Assembly (NCBI GenBank): GCA_963678675.1 | Contig: OY783192.1 | Span: 32,643,250 to 32,707,249, forward strand | Length of the DNA stretch: 64,000 nt | Reading direction: 5' to 3' | Origin: Xiphydria camelus | Taxonomy: Eukaryota; Arthropoda; Insecta; Hymenoptera; Xiphydriidae | Part shown: positions 11,104 to 27,404 of the stretch, piece after piece | Layout of the letters: each line of letters starts with the position of its first letter | How positions within the stretch are numbered: the stretch's first letter is position 1 | The notes under the pieces: generated by a model | What the model was told of the DNA's origin: nothing | What the model saw: the letters and a program-made list of their open reading frames with translations, nothing else | Databases searched by the model: none | Translations under genes and position numbers: made by a program

Positions 11104-11533
11104 GTGGGTAAATATTTGCTTCGGAACTTTCCAGTCGCGCGTCTTCCACACCCTAATTATTCTCGCCCTGCCGCACCGCACTCTTACCGGCACCCAAAAC
11201 GTAACGATCGGCTGTCTGGTGGCGTTTTACTCAATCGGGATGTGCGATTCGCGCTTAAAATTCGTCGTGGCATTTGGTTCGCTCGTAGGTACAGACCTTC
11301 GAACAGACTCTCCCCTAATTGCGACACGCGTATAGCCCGGCGAACGCAATGTCGAGATTAGGTACGACGATTGTACCGCAGCCAGAGGGAGAACTTTGAG
11401 CGCGAAAGAGAACTCGTGGTGTGCGCGCGCGAGACGGTACCCGCTGTTAGATCGACTCGCGAAAAGTCCGATTTCGCGACGGGGAATTCGGAAGGACCAT
11501 CGAGCCTAAGCGATCGATGAAAAAAGCAAATGA

Positions 11534-12630
11534 ATGAGCGGAATGCAGGCTGCTCTATTGATTAGAAGGGAGAAGCAGCGGTTAAGGGGGGGTAAGGCGG
11601 TAAACTTTAGAGAGCTACCCTCCAACTTGGCCACCAGGCTCATACCGCCGCTTCCACGCTATCCCCCGCGATCCTACATCTACGGGGTGAGTATTCCGTT
11701 CTCTCGCGAAGGCAAAGTTCCCGAGAAACGTTTCGAAGCGCGCTTGTAATAAAGTGGTGGTCGATATAGTGGGTAGCGGTAGGGGTCCTCGATCGTGACC
11801 GTTGAAAACAAAATCGAATCTTTCCTTTCCGTCCGAATCGTTGCGCCACAGCGAAGACGTTATATTGTTGCAGTGCGGTGGCCAAGGACCCGGTAAGGCG
11901 GCATGGCAAGGATGCAACAGACCTTCGCCCCTTCCGTTATCACCGACCTCTCCACACGGCTCTCGCTGCGAAGGACAGAGCTACAAAACGAAACAGTGCG
12001 AGGCTCATCGACGATGGATGAAGAGAAACAGGGTAAATCGCTACGATTATGGACCCCCGTGCGACGAAGTTTCACACATGCTCCGATACACCCAAGATGT
12101 GGATCTTTCAGATACGCGACGCGAGCTATTGCTACGGCAGCAGTGGCGAAGAAGAAGAAGACGACGGAAGCACTCTGGATCGAAGGAGAGGCGAAGTCAG
12201 CGCGGCGGTGAACACCGTGCTCTACGCGGGACTGGGGACCACCGCTCTTGGCCTGATAATCTCGTTCGTCGGCACCGGGGAAAAGGGATTTCAGAGTCCC
12301 GAGCTGAGGCTCGTCGGACCGTCTCTACTTTGCGCGGGTCTCCTCTGTTGCCTGCTTCGCGTATTGCTTTGTCTTTGCTTGTGCCACTGTGGAAAGTGCC
12401 GTTGGCGACGACCGTGTATGGTCTCCGCTGATAAGGAGAAAGGACGAAGAACAGAGACACTAGCCGCGGGGCCGCTCGTCACGGCCTCGCTTCTTCCTAC
12501 TGCACCGCCGCAGCCGCCGCCGCCGCAGCGGCAGCAGCAGCATCAGCAGGCAACGACATCGTCTTGCCCCGTTTCAACGGACACAAAAGGACACGAGCTT
12601 CTCCTCTCTCCTGCTCAACTGCCGGAATAA
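11534..12630 (+). CDS. Unidentified two-pass membrane protein (about 223 aa)
   Basis: Proposed exons 11534-11686 and 12112-12630, both phase 0. The second exon carries an acidic stretch (GEEEEDDG), two hydrophobic segments (around NTVLYAGLGTTALGLIISFV and LRLVGPSLLCAGLLCCLLRV) separated by a short loop, a Cys-rich end (LCLCHCGKC, candidate palmitoylation), and a Pro/Gln-rich tail. Both termini are probably cytoplasmic. I do not recognise the family. The splice acceptor at 12111 was chosen because it keeps the frame and follows a pyrimidine-rich tract; the frame also stays open upstream to 12049, so the exon start is uncertain. The second exon itself is convincing. Confidence 0.55.
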
Positions 12631-13236
12631 CGATCGTTTGTTCTCCAACAAACTTTTTCTACGATCAGCCCGATCTATACTGCCGATCCTCTCTATCCTT
12701 CTTTCTCTGAATAGTTTGAGCGGAATCTGATTAGGACTATAGATCGATCAAACCTACTATAGCCTAGTATAGCTTAGTACGATTTGAAATAGTACATATC
12801 GAATATATTATAATAAAAGGATCGGTTACTTTTCATAATTCTCGTGTGGTCTCGTTGCAACGGATCTCTTTATTTTTTCTTTTTTCCCCATTTAAACTGT
12901 ATAAGATAAAATTAGCTATCCTCTTTCATTTTACAAAAGCCTCACTCCGATGCATCAAGGTTTAGGCTACAATGAGACACAGATTTTCGTATGTGGCTGA
13001 GCGTAGAAACTCGAGAGTAAAAAGTCCATTGGCCAAAGAGGCAGTTACAATCGGTTTCTACGTGCGTCAAGATAGAAACAAGATACGTAGAGACAGATTG
13101 TAAACATGTAGATGAGATTCCTACAATTGAACTTCTACATACGGTTTTCTACGACCTCGTACCTAATTCTGCAACAGATCGCGACCTTACGCTGATGGAG
13201 AGTATTATAAAATAAACACTGTTAAGAGATAAACAC

Positions 13237-13267
<31 letters not shown>

Positions 13268-13418
13268 GAGTATTCTCTCTTTTCAGAGATATTGATATAC
13301 AGCTGTAAGTAAAATTGCTGAATTCAAAAGGTATTTTTTCTTTCGGAGACTGATGCGTTTGCTCGTTTTTACAATCAAGAGAAGGATACGACACTGAAAA
13401 AGTCTTGCAAATTATCGA
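12631..13418. other. Converging 3' ends, with a (CA)n(CG)n tract
   Basis: AT-rich 3' flank of the membrane-protein gene (an aataaa-type signal near 12811) facing the 3' end of NF-YB. A pure alternating CA then CG dinucleotide tract lies at 13234-13268. No gene seen. Confidence 0.6.
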
Positions 13419-14546
13419 TCACGAAAGTTGAAATTGCATTTGATCCGAAGAAGAGTAACTGTAGATAACGGGAGTGTCCGAAGTCGTGGCACTGGGTGCT
13501 TGGGCCGTAATAGTAAAAAGTTGCTCCTCGTATACAGCTCCTTGATTCTCAGATTTGCCATTACCTGATGTTCCGGCAGGTCCTCCGGGATTGTCTCCTT
13601 TCGTAGCTTCCCGATATTTTTGGAGGTAGACTTTCAACGGCTCCACATAATTGTCAAAACCGAGGGTCGTCATTGCGAATAGTATATCCTCACCATTGAT
13701 GGTTTTCCTTTTCTCCATGTGACACCTGTCGCTCGCTTCTGACGTAATGAAGGAGATGAACTCGGAAACGCACTCTTGAACGCATTCCCGCGCATCTTTG
13801 GCTATTTTACCGGCCTCGGGAATGGCTCTCTTCATGATTTTGGCGACGTTTGCAATGGGAAGAAAGCGATCCTGCTCTCGAAGAGGACCCGCTCCGCCGC
13901 TGCCACCTTGGAGTGGGTCTCCGGTGCCGTGATTTGAATCATCCGTATTCTCTGGATCATCTGTTTGTGGAAATAAATTACTGTGCAATGCAATGACTTT
14001 CCTCCTTGATTTTCTTCCCAATGTTTTCTCATACATCGCAGAGAGATGAACTATTGTCATTAGAATGAACGAGTCAAAAAGCTAGTTCCGCTTATTGTAA
14101 TAATGTAAAGAACAATCAAAGGTACACTGTTTTAAAGAAGATAATCGAAATGAATATTGTGGAAGGATTAAAAATTCATTGTGAAACACTAACGACACTC
14201 AAATTGTTGTACAAGTTATTGTATGACATTTACTCTCCCAAAAAGTTTGTGTTTTACCGACGAAAGGCTTGTAATTACCATAGATCTTCCAACTCTTATC
14301 ATGGTAAAAATAAGGGGGAAAATGGCATTTCTTGCGTACGCTTCAAACAGACATTCGAAATTTGCGCGGGCGCGATCTGTTTACGCGCGAACCGAATTCG
14401 CATTTATAACGTCAATTATTCATCAACATACCTTCTAAGTCATCGGATTGGACTCCGATGTAGGAAGCATTTACACCACTGCCGCTGAGGAATCCCGAGG
14501 TACCCAGGGGTCCTCCGTCGTCGCCACTCTCACCGCTGTTTTCCAT
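13419..14546 (-). CDS. NF-YB: NF-YB, nuclear transcription factor Y subunit beta (218 aa, 2 coding exons)
   Basis: Coding exons 14432-14546 and 13419-13960 on the minus strand, joined in phase 1. The histone-fold domain is at about residues 66-155 and nearly matches the vertebrate consensus: [79 protein letters not shown] pairs with NF-YC and then NF-YA to bind CCAAT boxes in promoters (family knowledge). The acidic Gly/Ser-rich N-terminus and the Ser/Thr-rich C-terminus ([11 protein letters not shown]) are typical of insect copies. A longer frame continues into the intron upstream of 13960 but is replaced by the first exon, whose ATG at 14546 gives a clean start. Length is close to the usual 200-220 residues. 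Confidence 0.95.
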
Positions 14547-15818
14547 TGCGTTTGTAGTGAGAATCGTTATAGCGCAGGAGATATTTTGATTCTTCCTCTT
14601 CCCGTTTTTCACCTCGTATTCAACGACGCTGTGGCATCAATTTGCCAACTGTTGCGATCAATTAATAGAATGTAGCACCTGTAGTGGACAACGCGGTAAA
14701 ACTTTATACAAACACTGACAAACACACCTCCCCGCACGCTAGGTTACAACTGCGCGGAGTACAAACAAACAGACTGGTCATACCGTGTTACGAACTGGAA
14801 ACAAGTTATATAGTAGCGCCCTCCCATGCGGTAGGTCAAAGCTTAACTCGGCGGTATTTTTCAAATGAACTAAATAATACAATTTTATTTCATGAAGTAT
14901 TTATTGACGGTAGGAAAATAAAAAGCAAAGATTTGGTACGATGTAAATTCGCATCATCCGATTCGCGAAAGAGAGAGAGAGCCTTCGAGATCGTCGGCTA
15001 AGACGAAAAATCTCTCACCAAGTAGCGTTCCGTCGGGATTCCAGGCGACGTAATAAATATTATTCATTACCTGTACGGGGATCAGGTCGACGATGCAATT
15101 GAAGTTCTCTAAAATCGGCATGGTCATGTGGCGTATGTGGTTACTCGAATCTCGAATGTCTTGTTGTGATACTGTACGATTTTCAAACTGCAATAATAAG
15201 GGCATCCTTTTGTATTTGTATTAGGATAATGATTTCAAAATTTTCAAAGCATAAGCCTGGCTGCTTTTAAGCTGTAACAAATACATATACGATGCTGTTA
15301 TACAATATTGAAAGCATAGCAAATACGATGAATGCTTCTAAAATTCACAAAATGATTGGTATATTAGTATAGCAACTATTTGAAATTGAAGACATCACGA
15401 CGATCGCCATCTACCACGCTATCCAAAAGCTGGTTAAATACACGCGGGGCTACTCATGACCCTCATGACGTGTCGTGCACATACCATAGATATATCTATC
15501 AGATAGCTTCATCCCACCAAGAGTATAGGTATATAAATACACGGTCAGTTCGCAGCGGATATTTTCTAAAAATCTTGTTAACAAAGAACGCTAACTTCGG
15601 TACAGTGTAATCCCGTAAATAAACTCCATTTCCCCGCATCTACCCGTCCTGCCCAATTCCATCGTACTGCGAAGAACTTCTTTTAAATTGAAAATTATTA
15701 TCTTATGCTGCACCTTAGTGAATAATTCTGCAGTGTTTTGACGTTTCGACAGTATGTTCGAAGTGTGTGCATGTGGTGAAGATTAATAAGTACCGCGTGT
15801 CAACTATTCGGAGCAAAT
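14547..15818. other. Intergenic stretch between NF-YB and the next + gene
   Basis: Apart from the minus-strand exon described at 14954-15187, this stretch holds only the NF-YB promoter side and the 5' region of the + gene at 15819. A 25-codon minus-strand frame near 15385-15460 (RVFNQLLDSVVDGDRRDVFN) looks protein-like but has no clear splice sites. Confidence 0.4.
14954..15187 (-). CDS. Unrecognised, probably real terminal exon (77 codons)
   Basis: On the minus strand a good acceptor (pyrimidine tract, then attgcag) at 15188 opens a frame starting FENRTVSQQDIRDSSNHIRH and running to a stop at 14954, with aataaa-like signals soon after (14884-14905). The amino-acid mix (ENFNCIVDLIPVQ, IYYVAWNPDGTLLGERFFVL) looks like a folded protein and not noise. 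There is also a possible GT donor after IPVQ, so the exon could be shorter. I found no matching upstream exons before the divergent gene at 15819, and I cannot name the family. It could be a remnant of a gene or the last exon of a small gene. Confidence 0.4.
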   Translation of the reverse strand, partial: FENRTVSQQDIRDSSNHIRHMTMPILENFNCIVDLIPVQVMNNIYYVAWNPDGTLLGERFFVLADDLEGSLSLSRIG

Positions 15819-16738
15819 ATGCCAGACAGCGGAGCGGTTTATCAGCCGACTACCGTAGGATACTCCTATGACACCGGAGGCGACGGTTCCGGCGGTAACG
15901 GGATTAACAACAGCGGCGGCGTCAGGGGTGGCTTTCTCGGGTTGATTTCAAGACGTAAACTCACCACACAAAGATGGCTCGAATGGGTCTTGCTGTTCAT
16001 CGCGTTGGCTGCATTCGTATCCGGCCTTACGACAATGTTAATCAACATCGTCTCCACGGAGAACGCACAAATTCACACTTCCGACGAGGTTCGTAGGTCG
16101 ACGTTCTTTGGTTTCTGGCAATGACCAGAAATGCCCCAGGTGTTCGCGGACTTCGTCGTTGACCACATTTGTTGCAGAAGGATGAAACAGAATCGACGAC
16201 TGTAGGAACCACGTCAACCGAGGTGGAAAAGCAGGAGAACAGTGGTGCCAGAGGATCGGTTGCCGTAGGTGCGGTACTGATTCTACTGGGTTTGTTACTT
16301 GGCGGCTGCTGGGTATGGCTCCGATTCTTTCGACGAGGCAAATCCCCGAGGAGCGGAATATCGGGCGTTAGCGGACAGGTACGTAAATGGCCGAACGTCT
16401 CGTTCCCGTCGCATTGCATTCCTCGCGTCGTTTAGATTTATCGAATCACTCGCTGTTTCGTTCGTTCGTTTCTTTATCTTATGTACGCGTTGCTATGAGG
16501 AAAGATGTTGGGCGGTTTGAATCCATCGACTGACTTGCTGGTGGGTTCCACTTCGCAGTACGGGCCAGTACTTACGGAGCTTCCTAGTCAACTGAAGGCG
16601 AAGCAAGGGAATGCGCACGATGCCTCGGCGGTTCCCCTCTCCGATCAAGAGGAGGAGACGCGCACTCTGATGCAGGACACTTCCGCACCGGTAACGGCGT
16701 CTGGTGGCTCGGCTGCTGCTAATCAAATTCCAGGCTGA
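15819..16738 (+). CDS. Unidentified two-pass membrane protein (234 aa, 3 exons)
   Basis: Exons 15819-16088, 16178-16378 and 16505-16738, all phase 0. The first exon has a Gly/Ser-rich start, then a basic patch (SRRKLTTQRW) and a first membrane segment (WVLLFIALAAFVSGLTTMLI, about residues 49-72). A Glu/Thr/Ser-rich loop follows, then a second membrane segment (VAVGAVLILLGLLLGGCWVW, about 116-138), a basic stop-transfer (RFFRRGK) and an acidic tail with a dileucine-like DQEEETRTLM. The topology suggests a small endosomal or plasma-membrane protein with both ends in the cytosol. I do not recognise the family. A long AT-rich 3' UTR probably runs to an aataaa near 17305. Confidence 0.8.
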
Positions 16739-18037
16739 GTACGACCTTCGATTTACGTTGTATACGCTATAAAGGAAATGCGCAAACTAATTTGTGTGGG
16801 AGCTCTAAGCTTCCATGTAAAGCTAAAGTTTAAAGCCAAATCGCTTTAATTTCCTACTTTACTATTTCTGACGACGACGGCGTCTTTTTTTATTTCTTCG
16901 TCTACCTTTCGATCGCTGAACGCAGAACTGCTTAGTCCATCCTCGTACGAGCTACAGCTAATAGCGACTCTATTTTGATAACGTTTCTTTATCGATACTA
17001 GATCGTCGCCTTAGCTTGCAATTTTTGTTATGGACTTTAATCGTGTACTCTTAGCTTAGAATAGGATCCGTTCTTAACGATAAGCTAATCATTATCGTAG
17101 CTTAGTTCAATTAAATCTGTGTATAATTTTCACTCCGTCCATTGTCATCGATAGTTCATTAAATCGAACGCACCAACGATAATGTCCTATACTTAGCTGT
17201 AGAAACATCGAGTATATATTGTATAAAATTATTATACCATGCGTTCTATTAAGTTACGTACGTACAGTTTGTGTGTAAGCAATATATATCATATACGCCA
17301 GAGAAATAAATGACTGAAAGAGAATAGCGGTGTGTAGATTTGCTCTTGACAGATTCATGCTTTCTTTTTCATTTGTAATAGTAGCAAACATCGTAGAGGT
17401 TTTGCTTAGCAAATAGCATTTCATGGTAGAAGACTAATAATTGTATGTATCTAATCTCAGTAATTGAAGGGCTCGGGCGTAAAACCTGGTAAGTGACAAC
17501 ATAGAAATGTTACTTACCAGATTTTACGCCAGAGCCCTTCAATTGTTGAATAATTTCATGAAAAAAAAAGGCAAGTTTAAAACAACTTTCACGCTTACCG
17601 CGACTCGTTAACGTTCTCTGTGTGTTATTGACGTTACTTGTGTTAACAAAACTCTAGCGATAACAATTGAATCGTTCATTTAAAAAACCACATAAGTCAG
17701 AGTAGTTATACTACGACAATTGAACATAAGTGACTATACAGGAGGCGACGTCGTAGAAGATTAAACCGCACGCGATAGTTTTACACATATTTCCATTCGT
17801 AAAGACATTTCTAGGAATAATTATCTTTCCCTTCAAATATTCTTTACATAGTTACCTCGCTTATTAAAGATGAATCAACTCTAGCGAAGTGTCGAACACG
17901 AATATGTGATTGCGCGAAAACTTGATTCCCATTTGCATCGTCAGGTGTCAGACCGAACCGGCGTATCGACGAAATAAATGTCAGCGCGGGACGACAGAGG
18001 TTAGATCGCGCATTACGAATGATTTCGATAAATCGGC
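16739..18037. other. 3' UTR and intergenic DNA containing a strong hairpin
   Basis: AT-rich 3' UTR of the membrane-protein gene to about 17330, then intergenic DNA up to NTH1. It contains the 37-bp-stem hairpin at 17462-17544, described separately. No other gene seen. Confidence 0.6.
17462..17544. other. Near-perfect hairpin, 37-bp stem and 9-nt loop (miRNA-like or minimal foldback)
   Basis: Positions 17462-17498 pair with 17508-17544: 34 Watson-Crick pairs, one wobble (17495/17511) and two mismatches (17475/17531 and 17485/17521). The loop is 17499-17507. Arm sequence includes gaagggctcgggcgtaaaac. Size and loop fit a precursor microRNA or a short siRNA hairpin; pairing is tighter than in most animal pre-miRNAs. 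A very short foldback transposon is the alternative. The strand cannot be told from the sequence. Confidence 0.6.
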
Positions 18038-19028
18038 ATGAGCAAACGACTACATTTGGGTGTGCTCGGATCACCTAAACGTTTGAGATCCGGGAGGAAG
18101 GTTGTCGATCAAGCATCGGCTTCGGAGACTTCGAAGTATTTCGAGAAAGTCGACACAAATGTCAAAACAAAGAAGCGCGCACCCGTCGTGGTCGAGTACG
18201 ACGAGCCGAAGAATGAGGATGTCGAGAAACTCTCTGTGGATGGGAAGAAGTGGACACCGCCCGGATGGCAAGCTATTTTGAGGAATATACAGGAGATGAG
18301 GAAGGAAGGTACCGCGCCCGTGGACACGATGGGATGCCATACGTGCGCGGATTCCGACGCAGATCCTTCTGTCTCTAGGTACCAAACGTTACTCGCTCTA
18401 ATGCTCAGCAGTCAGACTAAGGACGAGGTCACATCCGCAGCGATGGGACGTGTTAAATCCCACGGATGTACTCCGACAAAAATGCTGAATATATCTGATG
18501 AGGATCTCGGAAAACTCATCTACCCTGTTAGCTTCTGGAAGGTGAGTTTTCATGCCTATCTTTGCCATTTCAAATCTAAAAATCTCTATCCAACACCTAA
18601 TGTTCACTATTATTCTCCTGTAGCGCAAAGTACAGTACATAAAACGTACGTCAGAGATATTAATCGATCAATATAAAGGGGACATTCCTGATACAATAGA
18701 GGGTTTATGTAAATTACCAGGAGTTGGTCCGAAAATGGGTCACCTCTGCATGCAAGTTGCCTGGGGCAAAGTCTCTGGTATCGGAGTGGACACGCACGTG
18801 CATCGCATCAGTAATCGTCTCCAGTGGGTGAGAAAACAGACTAAAACACCTGAGGAAACTAGGAAGGAACTGGAGGATTGGCTTCCCAAGGAAATGTGGA
18901 CCACTATCAATCATCTGTTGGTAGGATTCGGTCAGGAGATTTGCCTTCCTCGATTTCCAAAGTGCAACGACTGTTTAAACAAGCAGATTTGTCCTTACGC
19001 CAAGAAAAATCACTCTACTAAGAAATGA
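18038..19028 (+). CDS. NTH1: NTH1, endonuclease III-like DNA glycosylase/AP lyase (302 aa, 2 exons)
   Basis: Exons 18038-18541 and 18624-19028, phase 0. The helix-hairpin-helix reads [10 protein letters not shown] with the catalytic lysine at residue 205, and the catalytic aspartate is at 224 in [10 protein letters not shown]. The 4Fe-4S cluster cysteines are at 275, 282, 285 and 291 (C-x6-C-x2-C-x5-C). The enzyme removes oxidised pyrimidines and nicks the strand in base excision repair, in nucleus and mitochondria (family knowledge). The start at 18038 gives a basic N-terminus ([20 protein letters not shown]) that could act as a nuclear or mitochondrial signal. Length matches animal NTH1. 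It converges with NOL12, with 82 bp between stop codons. Confidence 0.95.
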
Positions 19029-19110
19029 AGATTTTGTTTACGTAATTTAAATATCTCCTTCTGTACAATTATAAGTTTTGATGTGATAAAATATCATTTT
19101 GATACAATTA

Positions 19111-20005
19111 TTAACGTGACTTTTTTTTCGATTTTCCCTTTTGCTTCTTACTCAGAATCTTGTCATTTTTTCGCTTCTTTCGCAGCATCTCCTTCCTGTT
19201 CTTCTGACCCTCCAACTTCTGCTTCAATTGAAACGCCTTGCTCTTCTGCACTTGCTTCAGTGCCGCGCGTTTTATCGCGTGCTTGACTTCCTTCTTGCTT
19301 CCAAAAGCTTCGCTCGACTCTGCAAATTCCACAGGTGCTTTCGTTTTACTTTTCCTCTCCTTCAATTCCATGCCAGCAATAGCGTCCATAGCTCTGGGTT
19401 CTTCCTCCCCAATTTCTTCCTCGTCGTCATCTTCGTACGTAACTTTATTCTCGCCGATCCAGTTGTTTTTTTGCGCCAAATCCGCCACGTTCAACTCTAG
19501 GATGCTAACCGTGCGTCCCTCGGATTCGTACTCTTGTCGAGAGAGGAGCTCCTCTAATTCGGGCACGTCACGTTGCGATAGAAGCGTTTTATAGCGTTCT
19601 CGTGCCTATAAGATTTGATTTCCATAGTGTATTGTCGAAGAAGCGCTGAGTGGGATGGAGAAATATTACTCACGTCTTGTTTGATCTTCTTTTTATCCTC
19701 CTTCAATTGGCGTTGCAATTCTTCCTGCGCCTTTTTCTGTCGTTGGAGTTTTCTTTTATGAAATCCACCTAAAAATTCTCTGCGACGAAGAGAACGACGC
19801 AAACACAGTGTAAAATGGTTAGGAGGTGAAACCGGAATTACAGGTTACGTTAGCTCGATGTTTTGACAGATTCTTTACGAATTTGCATCCCTTACCGTCT
19901 CTTTCCTTCATCGAATGTGAGGGTGATATGTTTACGCTTCTTCGGCTTTCCTGGTACTTTATTCACGTTAAACTTTTGCGGAAGACCTTTTGTTATACTC
20001 GCCAT
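19111..20005 (-). CDS. NOL12: NOL12 / viriato, nucleolar protein 12 (236 aa, 3 exons)
   Basis: Exons 19896-20005, 19674-19779 and 19111-19605 on the minus strand; phases close. The N-terminus MASITKGLPQKFNVNKVPGK leads into ITLTFDEGKRREFLGGFHKR, the signature of the NOL12/Rrp17 family, followed by a charged coiled-coil (QRQKKAQEELQRQLKEDKKK). The middle is acidic (EDDDEEEIGEEE) and the C-terminus is a long Lys-rich nucleolar tail. NOL12 works in rRNA processing; the Drosophila orthologue viriato is required for nucleolar integrity and growth (family knowledge). Length is slightly above the human 213 residues. Confidence 0.9.
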
Positions 20006-21733
20006 CACGGTTTTATCACACGTGTTATGCCCGTTATGCCGCATTGGTTATCCAGCTTGTACTCGGCCTAGCTCCACGAGCACCAGATGGCGTTGTCCTT
20101 CCGTCCATCTCGTTAGTAGTCGAAGACGGGTACGGTTATATAAACCGCCTGACACTCTCGGAGGACCGACAGCACAGAGCGTTGTGGCGTAATTGACATA
20201 GAACTGGCCATAGATGAATTACTAAAACTTACTTAGAGAACTGGAACTGGCGCGTGGTGGTGGCGTACTCCCAACCGAATTTACCGACCCTCTTGATCTT
20301 GTCGAGCGAAGCGCGCAGGATTCGTCGCATCAGGATGTCCCAACCGAGCCTGAACTGCAGCTACTCGGGATCCAGCTTCGCCGTTGCGGCGATGAATCGT
20401 ACGCGTCTGCCCTACACGAGCCTGCGAGCCTCCGGGAACAACAGTATTAATTTACAGATCGAGGAGGAAGGCCTGTCCACGTCGAAAACGTCCATAGTTT
20501 CCTCTCTTCGAATAGTTCGCGTTGAATGGTTCGAGTGTAGGCATTTGGCTTTTCAGATGATTCGTCTCGTGATCCATGATCTTGCGGGAAGTTTGACGCG
20601 GCTTGTGAATTCATGTCTGATTCGAGTCCACGATTTGAAGGGGTGGTGTCCGACCGCTAGCGAGATAGGTGGCGAAGCCATCTGGCGGTAGTGGCGCCAC
20701 AGAGCTCTCGAACAACTGGATTTAAAGGACTCGGTCATTGTACTTTTCTTGTTTTTTATTGTGTTTAGAATTCACTTTTCTACTTCTTATTTATTTTACA
20801 TAACTTGGTGTGCCCCAGTATGGAAATATTGATAAATTTATCGACTAACAATAAGTCTAGGCCTAGGCCTACCTACTAAATTTATCGACAGAATAGGATT
20901 GTCGATCTTCCTGCATAGGCGTAGCTGCGGTTTCGCTTTATTCTGCTAATCCGTAGGCTTCATCTGCCATTCCCGATCACTTTTGCTGAAGAGAATCGTT
21001 GAGAACCGAATTCACATATCGTGCATAATTTTTTTTTTAGTATATTTTTGTTAAAGTCACGTCTATTAGCGGGGGCGGTTCCGCGTGCCGTTTGCAAGGA
21101 CGCACGCGGAGTAAAGTGGCAATACGACTTGATATTAGTGCAATTAGCGCATCGAGAATGACATAGGTACGTGCTTATAATTAAAATAATCGCAGTAATC
21201 GAAGTAACATCGTAACCAAATTCTACTCCTTTTGTTATATTGCATTTTAAATAACTAAAAACTTGGCGGTAACTTTATGTTAACTTCCGACCATTTTATT
21301 TCCCCTTTCGCTCCTCCCTCGATCCTATTTCTAACGTGTTAACATTAAGTGGCTATGCAACAAACGGAGATGAAATATATGTCAAGGACATAATAAATTC
21401 TCTTTGGTAAAAATCAATCTCAAATCGCATGCCCTACGACGCACGCCTCGCGACTGCATGACGCCATCCGAGTGCATACGGCACTGCACTCGCATTTGCA
21501 ACGACTCTCACCCGCTCGCGGGGAGGGGGAAGAGCGGCTTACTCAGTGATTGGTTAGTCTCGGTACGAGCGAACTCGGCTCTGCCATTCGACGAAAGGCG
21601 GAACATCGTCAGGCGGGGGCTTTATCGATTTAAATTTGGTTTGCCGGTGCGTGGCCGATAGTCAACAGAGTCGCACCGTAGTCGCGCGAGAATTGTGACA
21701 TCGTGCGAAAGCTTGGAGCCTCGCCGAGGAGAC
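20006..21733. other. NOL12 upstream region and AGPS promoter region
   Basis: No recognised gene. A minus-strand mini-frame at about 20236-20350 (LGWDILMRRILRASLDKIKR, then VGKFGWEYATTTRQFQF) ends at a strong donor-like taa/gtaagt and follows an acceptor-like ctgcag, so it may be an upstream exon, possibly linked to NOL12. The plus-strand frame 20254-20691 overlaps it and looks random. From about 21400 the DNA becomes CpG-rich, consistent with the AGPS promoter. Confidence 0.4.

Positions 21734-27404
<5,671 letters not shown>

Noticed and set aside
11802..12431. 209-codon plus-strand frame
   Set aside because: Overlaps the membrane-protein exon in another frame, is Arg/Ser-rich and has no hydrophobic pattern; the 12112-12630 frame is better.
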